This document shows positions 26,529 to 35,011 of a DNA stretch of 64,000 nucleotides, in pieces (the stretch's first letter is position 1; the number at the start of each line of letters is the position of its first letter). A program made the position numbers and the translations under genes. The DNA is taken from the NCBI GenBank assembly GCA_046348225.1, contig JAXMEQ010000005.1:186001-250000 (forward strand), written 5' to 3'. This stretch comes from JAXMEQ01 sp046348225. GTDB taxonomy: Bacteria; Pseudomonadota; Gammaproteobacteria; Burkholderiales; Burkholderiaceae_C. Below the pieces are notes generated by a model. It searched no databases. It was not told the origin of the DNA and worked only from the letters and a program-made list of their open reading frames with translations.

Positions 26529-27386
26529 TCAGGCGGGCGAATAGGCCAGGCGCACGTAGATGGGGGCGAAGGCCTCGGCCTGCGTCACCTCGATCAGCGT
26601 TTCCTTGGCCAGCTCCAGCATGGCAATGAAGGTGACGATGAGCACCGGCACGCCGCGGCTCACGTCAAACAGGTTTTCAAACTCCACGAACTTGCGGCCC
26701 TGCAGCTTGCGCAGCACGATGCTCATGTGCTCGCGTACCGACAGCTCTTCGCGGGTGATCTTGTGGTGCTGCACCAGCTTCGCGCGGCGGACGATGTCGC
26801 GCCAGGCTTCCTGCAGGTCGGCCACGTTCACGTCCGGAAAGCGCGGCTGGATCGACTGCTCGATGTACACCTGCGCGCGCAGCACGTCGCGCCCGAGCTG
26901 CGGCACCTCGTTCAGGCGCGCGGCGGCCAGCTTGATCTGCTCGTACTCCAGCAGGCGGCGCACCAGCTCGGCGCGCGGGTCTTCCGGCTCCTGGCCCTCG
27001 GCCGTCTTTTTGGGCGGCAGCAGCATGCGCGACTTGATCTCGATCAGCATTGCCGCCATCAGCAGGTATTCGGCGGCCAGCTCCAGGTTGCGGTTGCGGA
27101 TCTCGTCCACGTACACCAGGTACTGGCGCGTCACACCCGCCATCGGGATATCCAGGATGTTGAAGTTCTGCTTGCGGATCAGGTACAGCAGCAGGTCCAG
27201 CGGGCCCTCAAAGGCCTCGAGGAACACCTCCAGCGCGTCCGGCGGGATGTACAGGTCCGTCGGCATGGCAAACAGCGGCTCGCCATACAGCCGGGCCAGC
27301 GCCACCTGGTCCACCACCTCGGGCATGCCCGGCAGCGGCGCAGCCACGGGCTCGGGCAGGGTGGACGGTGGCGTCGGCGTGGACAT
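26529..27386 (-). CDS. scpA: Segregation and condensation protein A
   Basis: 285 residues. After a Pro-rich N-terminus, the core ALEVFLEAFEGPLDLLLYLIRKQNFNILDIP is diagnostic for ScpA, the kleisin subunit that bridges SMC and ScpB in chromosome condensation and segregation. The C-terminal winged-helix segment is present (RGVPVLIVTFIAMLELAKE). The ATG at 27386 is followed upstream by a palindromic repeat copy in the 5' leader region. No scpB lies in the window. Confidence 0.93.
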   Translation of the reverse strand: MSTPTPPSTLPEPVAAPLPGMPEVVDQVALARLYGEPLFAMPTDLYIPPDALEVFLEAFEGPLDLLLYLIRKQNFNILDIPMAGVTRQYLVYVDEIRNRNLELAAEYLLMAAMLIEIKSRMLLPPKKTAEGQEPEDPRAELVRRLLEYEQIKLAAARLNEVPQLGRDVLRAQVYIEQSIQPRFPDVNVADLQEAWRDIVRRAKLVQHHKITREELSVREHMSIVLRKLQGRKFVEFENLFDVSRGVPVLIVTFIAMLELAKETLIEVTQAEAFAPIYVRLAYSPA

Positions 27387-27392
27387 TCAGGT

Positions 27393-27446
27393 GCTATGAA
27401 TTTTGTAGCGGCTCACGCAGCGCTGGTGCGGGCTGCAGCCGGATTT
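27393..27446 (+). repeat. Dispersed palindromic repeat, copy 2
   Basis: GCTATGAATTTTGTAGC palindrome followed by GGCTCACGCAG, a variable stretch, and GCGGGCTGCAGCC. It fills the space between scpA (start at 27386) and the DUF3460 stop (27453), so it would be transcribed as the leader of scpA. Confidence 0.75.
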
Positions 27447-27452
27447 GACACC

Positions 27453-27668
27453 TTACTTGGCGTCTGTCTGGTAGACGTAGGGCTTTTGCGGCACCTGGGC
27501 CTCGCGGTACTCGCGCCAGGCGGCGCGGTCCACGTTCTTGTCCCACAGCAGGGCCCGGCCGGCGCGCTGCTGGGCCTCCAGCTCCGGCTTGGCGGTTTTG
27601 AGGCCGTCAATGAACTGGGTGACTTCGGACGCGTAGTGCGGGCGGCGGAAAAAATTGGCAATGGACAT
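27453..27668 (-). CDS. DUF3460 family protein
   Basis: 71 residues: MSIANFFRRPHYASEVTQFI then a Lys/Glu-rich middle and a Tyr-containing end (PYVYQTDAK). This matches DUF3460, a short protein known essentially from Burkholderiales, commonly placed beside scpA and panC-type genes. Function unknown. Located between a SulP transporter and scpA on the same strand, 22 bases after the transporter gene's end in gene order. Confidence 0.88.
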   Translation of the reverse strand: MSIANFFRRPHYASEVTQFIDGLKTAKPELEAQQRAGRALLWDKNVDRAAWREYREAQVPQKPYVYQTDAK

Positions 27669-27690
27669 GGGGAACCTCTGGGGGCCGATT

Positions 27691-29376
27691 TTACCCGGCC
27701 ACCTCGGGCGAGGGCCGGTTGGCGGCCAGTTCGGCCCCGAAGCCGGTGCGGTCGATCAGGTCTGCCGGCTGGGGCTGCAGGTTCTCCAGGTGCAGGGTGC
27801 CGCCGCGCGCCAGGATGGCCTTGTGCAGCTGGCGCAGCGTGTCCAGGCCCGACGTGTCCAGGTGCACCAGTTGCAGCGCGTCCAGCACCACCACTGGCTG
27901 GTGCGGGCCGTTTTCCACCGCCTGCACCACCTCGTCGATGCGGGCCACTGCGCCAAAGAACAGGGCGCCGTACAGCTTGTAGTGCAGCACGGCCGCGTCG
28001 CCCGGGATGCGCTCGACGCTGAACAGCGCGCTCATGCGGCGGATGAACAGCGCGCAGGCCAGCACCAGTCCGACCTGCAGCGCCACCGTCAGGTCGAACA
28101 CCACCGTCAGGAAGAAGGTGCCCAGCATCAGCACGCGGTAGTGGCTGCTGTAGTGCTTGAGGCGCGCGAACTCGTGCCACTCGCCCATGTTCCAGGCCAC
28201 AAACAGCAAAATGCCGGCCAGCACCGCCAGCGGCACATGCAGCGCCAGCGGCGCCGCCAGCAGCACCACCGCCGCTACCGTGAGCGCATGCACCATGCCG
28301 GCCACCGGCGTGGTGCCGCCCGAACGCACATTGGTCACGGTGCGGGCAATGGTGCCGGTGGCGGGCATGCCGCCAAAGAACGGCGTGACGAAGTTGGCCA
28401 CGCCCTGGGCCATGAGCTCCTGGTTCGGGTCGTGGCGCGGCTGGCCGCCCAGCTGGTCGGCCACGCGCGCGCACAGCAGCGACTCGATGGCGCCCAGCAG
28501 CGCAATGGTGAGCGTGGGCGTGAGCAGCAGCTTGACGGTCTCCCACGAAAAGTCAGGCAGCGCAAACACCGGCAACCCCTGCGGAATGCCGCCAAAGCGC
28601 GAGCCAATGGTCTCCACCGGCCAATGAAAAAACCAGGCCAGCGCACTGAGCGTGATCAGTGCCACGATGGGCCCCGGCAGGCGCGACGTGACCTGGGTGG
28701 CGCGCGTCATGCCCGGCAGCGCGGCCGCCTGGTCGATGGCCTGGCGCAGGGCCGAACGCTCTGCCCACAGCCGTGGCCAGAGCACCAGGCCCAGCACGCA
28801 CAGCGCGCCAAGGCCAAAGGCGTAGGGGTTGAAGCTGCCCAGCGCCTGCGCCATCACCTTGAGCTGGGTGAAAAAGTCGGCCGGCATCTTGGCCACCGAC
28901 AGGCCCAGCCAATCCTTGAGCTGCGACACCGCAATCAGCACCGCAATGCCGTTGGTGAAGCCGATGACGATGCTCACCGGCACATAGCGCACCAGCCGCC
29001 CGAGCTTGAGAAGGCCCATGCCAAACAGCAGCACGCCGGCGCAGGCGGTGGAAATCAGCAGGTTGGCCAGGCCATAGCGCTCGACAATGCCGTAGACGAT
29101 GACGATGAAGGCGCCCGCCGGCCCGCCGATCTGCACGCTGGAGCCGCCCAGCAGCGAAATGAGGAAGCCCGCGATGATGGCCGTCCACAGCCCGGCCTCA
29201 GGCTTCAGGCCCGAGGCGATGGCAAAGGCCATGGCCAGCGGCAGCGCGACGATGCCAACGGTGACGCCGGCCCCCACATCGGCCCCGAAGCGGGCACGGC
29301 TGTAGCCGCGCAGGGCATCCAGCAGGCGGGGGTGAAAGCGCGCGAGCTGCAGCCGCGCAAGGCCGGGAACACTCAT
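27691..29376 (-). CDS. SulP family anion transporter with STAS domain
   Basis: 561 residues from ATG 29376 (MSVPGLARLQLARFHPRLL); the frame extends to 29493 but that part is Arg/Pro-rich and implausible. About twelve membrane helices include the SulP signature region (ALPLAMAFAIASGLKPEAGL and GGMPATGTIARTVTNVRSGG). A C-terminal STAS domain at about 462-552 has the motif HLDTSGLDTLRQLH. Such proteins move sulfate, bicarbonate or dicarboxylates; the substrate cannot be told from sequence here. It is downstream of metG on the same strand. Confidence 0.9.
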   Translation of the reverse strand: MSVPGLARLQLARFHPRLLDALRGYSRARFGADVGAGVTVGIVALPLAMAFAIASGLKPEAGLWTAIIAGFLISLLGGSSVQIGGPAGAFIVIVYGIVERYGLANLLISTACAGVLLFGMGLLKLGRLVRYVPVSIVIGFTNGIAVLIAVSQLKDWLGLSVAKMPADFFTQLKVMAQALGSFNPYAFGLGALCVLGLVLWPRLWAERSALRQAIDQAAALPGMTRATQVTSRLPGPIVALITLSALAWFFHWPVETIGSRFGGIPQGLPVFALPDFSWETVKLLLTPTLTIALLGAIESLLCARVADQLGGQPRHDPNQELMAQGVANFVTPFFGGMPATGTIARTVTNVRSGGTTPVAGMVHALTVAAVVLLAAPLALHVPLAVLAGILLFVAWNMGEWHEFARLKHYSSHYRVLMLGTFFLTVVFDLTVALQVGLVLACALFIRRMSALFSVERIPGDAAVLHYKLYGALFFGAVARIDEVVQAVENGPHQPVVVLDALQLVHLDTSGLDTLRQLHKAILARGGTLHLENLQPQPADLIDRTGFGAELAANRPSPEVAG

Positions 29377-29413
29377 GGGTGGGGCCAAGCTTACTCCTGC
29401 CCACCCGCGGGGT

Positions 29414-31459
29414 TCAGCGCACCCGCATGCCGGGCTGCGCCCCCGGCCAGGGGCTGAGCACGTAAATGCCCGGCTGGGCCTTTTCGTCGCCATGGCTGGC
29501 GGCCAGCACCATGCCCTCGCTCACGCCGAACTTCATTTTGCGCGGCGCCAGGTTGGCCACCATCACGGTGAGCTTGCCCACCAGGTCTTCGGGCTTGTAT
29601 GCGCTGGCAATGCCGCTGAACACGTTGCGGTGGCGGCCCTCGCCCACGTCCAGCGTCAGGCGCAGCAGCTTGGTGGAGCCCTCGACCGGCTCGCAGTTGA
29701 CGATCTGCGCGATGCGCAGGTCGATCTTCGTGAAGTCGTCGATGTTGATCACGGGCGCAATGTCCTCGCCGCCTGGTGCTACAGTTTTTGTAGCGGCCTG
29801 CGCAGGCTCCACGCGGGCTGGCGGCTCAAACAATGCATCGAGCTGCTTTTCCTCCACGCGCTGCATCAGGTGCTGGTAGCTGCCGACCTGGTGGCCGGCG
29901 CCCAGCGGTGTGGCGGCGTTGGCCCAGGTGAGAGGCGCGCAGTGGAGGAACTTTTCCGCCTCGGCGGCCAGCGCGGGCAGCACGGGCTTGAGGCAAGCGG
30001 TCATGACCTTGAAGGCTTCCAGGCAGGCGGAGCAAACCTCGGCCGCCTCGGCGGCTTTGCCTTCTTTCACCAGCTTCCAGGGCGCGGCGCTGTCAAAGCG
30101 CAGGTTCACCTCGTCGGCAAACGCCATGATTTCCCGCAGCGCCTTGCCATATTCGCGCGCCTCGAAGAAGGCCCGCACCTGCTCCACCAGCGCGGCGGCC
30201 TTGGCGTCGGCGGCGCCGCCCACCAGCTTGCCCTGGGGCACAAACTTCACCGCCCGGCTCGCAATGTTCACGTACTTGCCGATCAAGTCGCTGTTGACGC
30301 GCGCCATGAAGTCGTCGGCGTTGAAGTCGATGTCTTCATTGCGGCCGTTGAGCTTGGCGGCCAGGTAGTAGCGCAGCCACTCGGGGTTCATGCCCAGGCT
30401 CAGGTACTTGAGCGGGTCCAGCCCGGTGCCGCGGCTCTTGCTCATCTTCTCGCCGTTGTTCACCGTCAGGAAGCCGTGCACAAACACCTTGTTGGGCACC
30501 TTGCGGCCGCTGAAGTGCAGCATGGCCGGCCAGAACAGGGTGTGGAAGGTGATGATGTCCTTGCCAATGAAGTGGTACTGCTCCACCGCCGGGTCGGCAA
30601 TGAACTGCGCATAGTCCACACCGATCTTGCCCAGGTAGTTCTTGAGCGACGCCAGGTACCCCACCGGCGCGTCCAGCCACACATAAAAGTACTTGCCCGG
30701 CGCGTCGGGAATCTCGATGCCGAAGTACGGCGCGTCGCGGCTGATGTCCCAGTCGCCCATGGCCGTCTTGCCGTGTTCGTCGGGCTTGAGCCATTCGCTG
30801 ATCTTGTTCAGCACCTCGGGCTGCACCGCACCGCTGGTGGTCCAGCGGTTGAGGAAGTCAAGGCAGCGCGGGTCGGACAGCCTGAAGAAAAAATGCTCCG
30901 AACTTTTCAGCACCGGCGTGGCGCCCGAGAGGGCCGAGTAGGGGTTGATCAGGTCGGTGGGGCTGTAAACCGCGCCACACACCTCGCAGTTGTCGCCGTA
31001 CTGGTCTTTGGCGTGGCAGTTGGGGCACTCGCCCTTGATGAAGCGGTCGGGCAGGAACATGTTCTTCTGCGGGTCGAAGAACTGCTCAATCGTCTTGCTG
31101 GCAATCAGCCCGTTGGCCTTGAGGTCGCGGTAGATCTGCTGCGCCAGCTCGTGGTTTTCCGGCGCGTCGGTGCTGTGCCAGTTGTCAAACGCGATGTGAA
31201 AGCCGTCCAGGTAGGGCTTGCGGCCGGCCGCAATCTCGGCCACAAACTGCTGCGGCGTCTTGCCCGCCTTTTCAGCCGCGATCATGATCGGCGCGCCATG
31301 GGCGTCGTCTGCGCAGACAAAGTGCACCTGGTGCCCCTGCATGCGCTGGAACCGCACCCAGATGTCGGCCTGGATGTATTCCATGATGTGGCCGATGTGG
31401 AAGTTGCCGTTGGCATACGGCAGGGCGGTGGTGACAAAGAGCTTGCGCTGGGCTGGCAT
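29414..31459 (-). CDS. metG: Methionyl-tRNA synthetase
   Basis: 681 residues. Class I signatures HIGH at 21-24 and KMSKS, a zinc-binding insert (CPNCHAKDQYGDNCEVCG), and a C-terminal tRNA-binding domain (DFTKIDLRIAQIVNCEPVEG to the end) that usually mediates dimerisation. It charges tRNA-Met. The linker between the anticodon-binding domain and the C-terminal domain (about residues 546-561) is encoded by an in-frame copy of the dispersed repeat. It is divergent from apbC with 89 bases between starts. Confidence 0.97.
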   Translation of the reverse strand: MPAQRKLFVTTALPYANGNFHIGHIMEYIQADIWVRFQRMQGHQVHFVCADDAHGAPIMIAAEKAGKTPQQFVAEIAAGRKPYLDGFHIAFDNWHSTDAPENHELAQQIYRDLKANGLIASKTIEQFFDPQKNMFLPDRFIKGECPNCHAKDQYGDNCEVCGAVYSPTDLINPYSALSGATPVLKSSEHFFFRLSDPRCLDFLNRWTTSGAVQPEVLNKISEWLKPDEHGKTAMGDWDISRDAPYFGIEIPDAPGKYFYVWLDAPVGYLASLKNYLGKIGVDYAQFIADPAVEQYHFIGKDIITFHTLFWPAMLHFSGRKVPNKVFVHGFLTVNNGEKMSKSRGTGLDPLKYLSLGMNPEWLRYYLAAKLNGRNEDIDFNADDFMARVNSDLIGKYVNIASRAVKFVPQGKLVGGAADAKAAALVEQVRAFFEAREYGKALREIMAFADEVNLRFDSAAPWKLVKEGKAAEAAEVCSACLEAFKVMTACLKPVLPALAAEAEKFLHCAPLTWANAATPLGAGHQVGSYQHLMQRVEEKQLDALFEPPARVEPAQAATKTVAPGGEDIAPVINIDDFTKIDLRIAQIVNCEPVEGSTKLLRLTLDVGEGRHRNVFSGIASAYKPEDLVGKLTVMVANLAPRKMKFGVSEGMVLAASHGDEKAQPGIYVLSPWPGAQPGMRVR
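29778..29823 (+). repeat. Dispersed palindromic repeat, copy 3 (inside metG)
   Basis: GCTACAGTTTTTGTAGC palindrome followed by GGCCTGCGCAGG and GCGGGCTGGCGGC. It lies wholly within the metG reading frame and encodes part of the segment ARVEPAQAATKTVAPGG on the minus strand, without a stop or frameshift. Confidence 0.7.
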
Positions 31460-31548
31460 GGCGTACTTCTGGAAGAGGGTTCTTCTGGGGGAAACCCCTG
31501 ATTTTAGGAGTTATCGCTAAACTGCCCGCTCTCTCCCGGAACTGCCCC

Positions 31549-32637
31549 ATGCCCACCCCAGACCAGCTGCTGCAAGCCCTGCAAACCGTTGTGGACCCGA
31601 CCACCGGCCGCGATTTCGTCTCCACCAAGGCCCTGAAGAACCTGCAGGTGCAGGGCGGCGCCGTGTCGTTTGAGGTCACGCTGGGCTACCCCGCGCAAAG
31701 CCAGCTGGACGCCCTGCGCGCCGCCCTGGAGGCCGCCGCCAAAACCGTGGCAGGCGTGGAGCAGGTGGCCGCCACCGTGGGCTGGAAGGTGGTGGCCCAT
31801 GCCGCCCAGCGCGGCGTGAACCTGATGCCCGGCGTGAAGAACGTGATTGCCGTGGCCTCGGGCAAGGGCGGGGTGGGCAAGAGCACCACCGCCGTCAACA
31901 TCGCCCTGGCGCTGGCCGCCGAAGGCGCCCGCGTGGGCCTGCTGGACGCCGACATCTACGGCCCCAGCCAGCCCACCATGACGGGCACCAGCGGCAAACC
32001 CGAGACGCTGGACGGCAAGCTCATGGAGCCCAAGCAGCGGCACGGCCTGCAGATCAATTCCATCGGCTTCCTCGTCAGTGACGACCAGGCCATGGTCTGG
32101 CGCGGCCCCATGGCCAGCCAGGCGCTGGAACAGCTCATCACCCAGACCCGCTGGCAGGAGCTGGACTACCTGATCGTGGACATGCCGCCCGGCACCGGGG
32201 ACATCCAGCTCACGCTGGCGCAGAAGGTGCCGCTGACGGGCGCGGTGATCGTGACCACGCCGCAAGACATTGCGCTGATTGACGCCAAAAAGGGCATCAA
32301 GATGTTCGAGAAGGTAGGCGTGCCGATTCTGGGCATTGTGGAAAACATGGCGGTGCACGTGTGCAGCGCCTGCGGCCACCAGGAGCATATTTTTGGCGCC
32401 GACGGCGGCCGCAAGATGGCCGAGCAGTACGGCATGGACTACCTGGGCGCGCTGCCACTGGCCATGAGCATCCGGCTGCAGGCCGACAGCGGCAACCCCA
32501 CCGTGGTGGCCGAGCCAGACGGCGAAGCGGCCAGGCTCTACAAAGCCATCGCGCGCAAGGTGGCGGTGAAGGTGGCCGAGCAGGCCAAGGACTTTTCGTC
32601 CAAGTTCCCGACGATCACCATTTCCAAGAACACCTGA
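31549..32637 (+). CDS. apbC: Iron-sulfur cluster carrier ATPase ApbC/Mrp
   Basis: 362 residues. An N-terminal MIP18-like domain (about 1-90), then the deviant Walker A loop GKGGVGKS at 105-112, the LLDADIYGPSQPTM segment, and a C-terminal CxxC pair in VCSACGHQEHIFG that binds a transferable [4Fe-4S] cluster. A plausible supplier of clusters to Fe-S proteins such as NadA and FdsA. It is divergent from metG, and the integron integrase gene lies tail to tail with it 132 bases downstream. Confidence 0.95.
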   Translation: MPTPDQLLQALQTVVDPTTGRDFVSTKALKNLQVQGGAVSFEVTLGYPAQSQLDALRAALEAAAKTVAGVEQVAATVGWKVVAHAAQRGVNLMPGVKNVIAVASGKGGVGKSTTAVNIALALAAEGARVGLLDADIYGPSQPTMTGTSGKPETLDGKLMEPKQRHGLQINSIGFLVSDDQAMVWRGPMASQALEQLITQTRWQELDYLIVDMPPGTGDIQLTLAQKVPLTGAVIVTTPQDIALIDAKKGIKMFEKVGVPILGIVENMAVHVCSACGHQEHIFGADGGRKMAEQYGMDYLGALPLAMSIRLQADSGNPTVVAEPDGEAARLYKAIARKVAVKVAEQAKDFSSKFPTITISKNT

Positions 32638-32728
32638 GGGCGGCTTCGGCCCGGCACCGCGCGCAAGGCTGCGGGTGGGCGGCGCCAATGGCGCGTGGGA
32701 AGCGGCTGCGTAGCCCCTGGCTTTAAGC

Positions 32729-32783
32729 AAAATCTGCCACTAACCCGCCAGATGCTGCGTGAGGCGCTATCAAAAATATAGCG
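32729..32783 (-). repeat. Dispersed palindromic repeat, copy 4 (overlaps intI 3' end)
   Basis: Minus-orientation copy with CTGCGTGAGGC and the palindrome GGCGCTAT-CAAAA-ATATAGCGCC. The palindrome encodes the last residues of the restored integrase frame (EALYF) and its TGA stop (32770-32772), so the repeat trims the 3' edge of the integron. Confidence 0.7.
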
Positions 32784-33841
32784 CCTCCGGCTCGCGCAAC
32801 GCCGGGCGGGCGCGTGTGGGCGCGGCCTCCAGTGCGTCCAGCGGGCTGGCCGTGCCGCCCGCCGCCACCTTCAGCACATGGGTGTAGATCATGGTGGTGG
32901 ACACATCGCTGTGGCCCAGCAGCTCCTGCAAGTGCGAATGTCGGTACCCGCCTGCAGCAGGTGGGTGGCAAAGCTGTGGCGCAGGGTATGGACGGACACC
33001 GGCTTGTGGACCTCGGCGACCTTGACCGCGTGCTTCAAGGCTCGTTGCAAGCGTTGTTCATACAGGTGATGGCGCCGCTCAATGCCCGAGCAGGGGTCAA
33101 CCGCCAGCGTTGGTGAAGCAAACACCCAATGCCATGCCCACGACAGGCCTGCGCGCGGTACTTGGCCTCCAGTGCATGCGGCAGGTACACGCCCGGCCTG
33201 TTGGCCGCGCGATCCGCAGCCCACAAGGCACGGGCAGCCGCCATCTTGGTCGCGCAGCGGCTGTTCCAGTGAGCGCGGCAGCATGACAACCCGGTCTTTG
33301 CCGCCCTTGCCGTCGCGCACGATGATGACGTGACGGTCAAAGTCCACGTCCTTGACGCGCAGGCTCAGCCCTCCATGTGCCGCATCCCGGTGCCATACAG
33401 CAGCCGCGCCAGCAACCCCGTGACGCCCTGCATCAGCGCCAGCACGTTCTGCACCTCATCCCGCGTCAGCACGGCCGGAACACGCCGCGTGGGCACCGGC
33501 CGCCCGATCTCGTTCATCCAGGGCAGTTCGCAATCGAGCACCTCCTTGTAGAGGTAGAGCAGTGCGCTCAGGGCCTGGCGGTGTGTAGAGGGCGCCACCT
33601 TGCGGTCATTGGCGAGCATCGTCAAAAAGGCCTCCACCTCGGGGCGACCCATCTTCCGCGGATGCCGCAGGCCATGAAACCGGATGAACCAGCGCACCCA
33701 GTACAGGTAGGTTTGCTCGGTTCGCAAGCTGTAGTGCATGTAGCGCAGGCGCTCGCGCAGCTGGTCGAGCAGCCGCCGGGACTGCAAAGGCGGGCGAGGG
33801 CCGGAGCTGCCGGGTTTGACGAAACTGTTAGTACTGTTCAT
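32770..33841 (-). pseudogene. intI: Integron integrase, broken by frameshifts
   Basis: Read across frames, this is an IntI tyrosine recombinase close in layout to class 1: LLDQLRERLRYMHYSLRTEQ, then GRPEVEAFLTMLANDRKVAP, the catalytic Arg in GTGMRHMEG, the integrase-specific insert (RAGLSWAWHWVFAS, RRHHLYEQ), catalytic HTLRH, then LGHSDVSTTMIYTHV with the Tyr nucleophile. The frame breaks at about 33364, 33248, 33150 and 32928; most breaks can be healed by adding one or two missing bases. Start ATG (33841) lies inside a LexA box. Either a decayed gene or a stretch with sequencing deletions. Confidence 0.88.
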
Positions 33842-33851
33842 AAATACAGTA
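33832..33851 (-). promoter_or_regulatory. LexA (SOS) box overlapping intI start
   Basis: TACTGTTCATAAATACAGTA, which matches the gammaproteobacterial LexA consensus in both arms (TACTG and CAGTA, CTG-N10-CAG). The intI start codon lies within it. LexA control of integron integrases is established for class 1 and Vibrio integrons, where the box lies in the intI promoter; here it covers the translation start. Confidence 0.8.
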
Positions 33852-33984
33852 TCTGACGCAAACCTATGGAAATCAAGGGTTCCACGCCTGGCAAACGTTT
33901 GCGTTCGGCGGCAGCCCGCCTTGTTCATAAGCGGGTTTGCAGGGGTTGCGGCGATTTTCGTACGCTGGCGACCGCTGGGAAAAC

Positions 33985-34092
33985 GGACAAATGCTGTTAT
34001 AAATCAAGCACTTTTAGAACTTTTGTAGGGGTAGAAGTGACGTGTCATCGACTTGTTCATAAGACAGGTTTCACCTCCATATCACGTTAGAC
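33985..34092 (+). other. attI: Predicted attI recombination site
   Basis: The region between intI and the first cassette ends in the core site GTTAGAC at 34086-34092, matching the GTTRRRY consensus. Upstream are integrase-site-like pieces (GTTATAA at 33996 and GTTCATAAG at 34054); a related GTTCATAAG-GGGTTT element also occurs at 33923. Exact left boundary is a guess. Confidence 0.55.
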
Positions 34093-34522
34093 CCTATGGG
34101 ATCATGTGCAATCCACTGGCGGGATCAACGACTGATCTTCCCCCGCGCCATACACGACCCATCCGGCGGGAATGTGTATCCACTCAGCCTGGCGTGTATT
34201 TAAATGCGTGGCCAACCTTTCTTGTTCGAAAGACGGGCAAGATCTCGGTTTGGCGGAAATTGAAGTCAAGCCTAACCTTCCCGCCAGCTGGCGCCTGGAG
34301 GGCTCCCTCGAGCCCATGCCCGCAGGATGTTGGTTCTTGGCCCTGCCAGGATGCCAGTTTTTCGCTCGCTGTATCGTTATCAAGAAGGCAGGCTTCCAGG
34401 GCGCGCGCCACCTGTTCCAGGGCTGCTCGTACGCACACAACAATTCTTCACCGTCGGCGGCAATCAGGAGTTTGGGCGGCGCGAATCTTGCTGCCCAAAG
34501 GCTTGCATTTACGGAGCAAAAA
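34086..34522. other. First cassette-like segment without a clear gene
   Basis: About 435 bases between the attI core and the cupin gene. No plus-strand gene is convincing. On the minus strand a frame from GTG 34438 to 34184 gives 84 residues (MCVRAALEQVARALEACLLD...), and the frame next to it upstream reads PKLLIAADGEELL, so a reverse-oriented gene with one frameshift is possible. Reverse-oriented genes do occur in cassettes. No typical attC closes the segment; a degenerate core may lie at about 34459-34470. Confidence 0.4.
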
Positions 34523-34885
34523 ATGAGCACTCACCGCGTGTATAAGTCCCATGAATTCATGCAGCCAGCCGAGAAAGAACCAATACGGTCTGTTGTTGTT
34601 GAATCTTCGCATTCAGTTATCGTGGCTTGGCATGTGGAGCCCGGCCAAACTATTGCGCCACATATTCACCCCGACGGACAAGATACATGGACCATCCTTT
34701 CAGGGGAAGGTCAATATCAAATTGACGAGCAAGGCAACACCGTTGCAATTGTTCCGGGGGATATCGTAGTTGCAAACAAAGGGCAGGTGCACGGTGTTCT
34801 TTGCACCAGCGTTGGCCCACTTCGGTTCATTTCAGTGGTTGCGCCTTTGGATGCTGGTTATGAACCGCTATCAGCAAAAACATAG
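34523..34885 (+). CDS. Cassette gene: small cupin protein
   Basis: 120 residues from ATG 34523 (MSTHRVYKSHEFMQPAEKEP), with a GGAGCAAAAA leader. A single-domain cupin: metal-ligand histidines in APHIHPDGQD (H47, H49), then the second motif PGDIVVANKGQVHGV (H90). Cupins of this size bind a metal and a small molecule; the specific function is unknown. It is the first intact gene of the integron array, followed by a full attC. A decayed second copy lies at 35836-36172. Base composition is visibly more AT-rich than the surrounding chromosome. Confidence 0.85.
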   Translation: MSTHRVYKSHEFMQPAEKEPIRSVVVESSHSVIVAWHVEPGQTIAPHIHPDGQDTWTILSGEGQYQIDEQGNTVAIVPGDIVVANKGQVHGVLCTSVGPLRFISVVAPLDAGYEPLSAKT

Positions 34886-34921
34886 GGGATATCAAGTGCA
34901 ACAAGCTGCCTCCGCTCCCCA

Positions 34922-35011
34922 GCCTAACTGTTTGGTCAAGCTGACGCCAACAGGCTCCGCCTGTTGGTACCCTCCGCTTCGCTCCGGCGCAGCTTACCGC
35001 GGGCGTTGAGC
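34922..35011 (+). repeat. attC: attC site of cupin cassette (copy 1)
   Basis: Left core GCCTAAC (34922-34928) and right core GTTGAGC (35005-35011) bracket an imperfect palindrome (TCAAGCTG near the left, CAGCTTA near the right; centre CCAACAGG-CTCCG-CCTGTTGG). This has the expected R''-L''-L'-R' order of an integron attC, about 90 bases. Confidence 0.85.

Noticed and set aside
33920..34075. Two GTTCATAAG elements as a mobile-element target duplication
   Set aside because: They fit integrase-binding repeats of an attI region better, and there is no element bounded by them.
34172..34885. 237-residue plus-strand frame that includes the cupin
   Set aside because: The first 117 codons show no protein-like pattern and cover the degenerate first segment; the ATG at 34523 has its own leader and starts the cupin fold.
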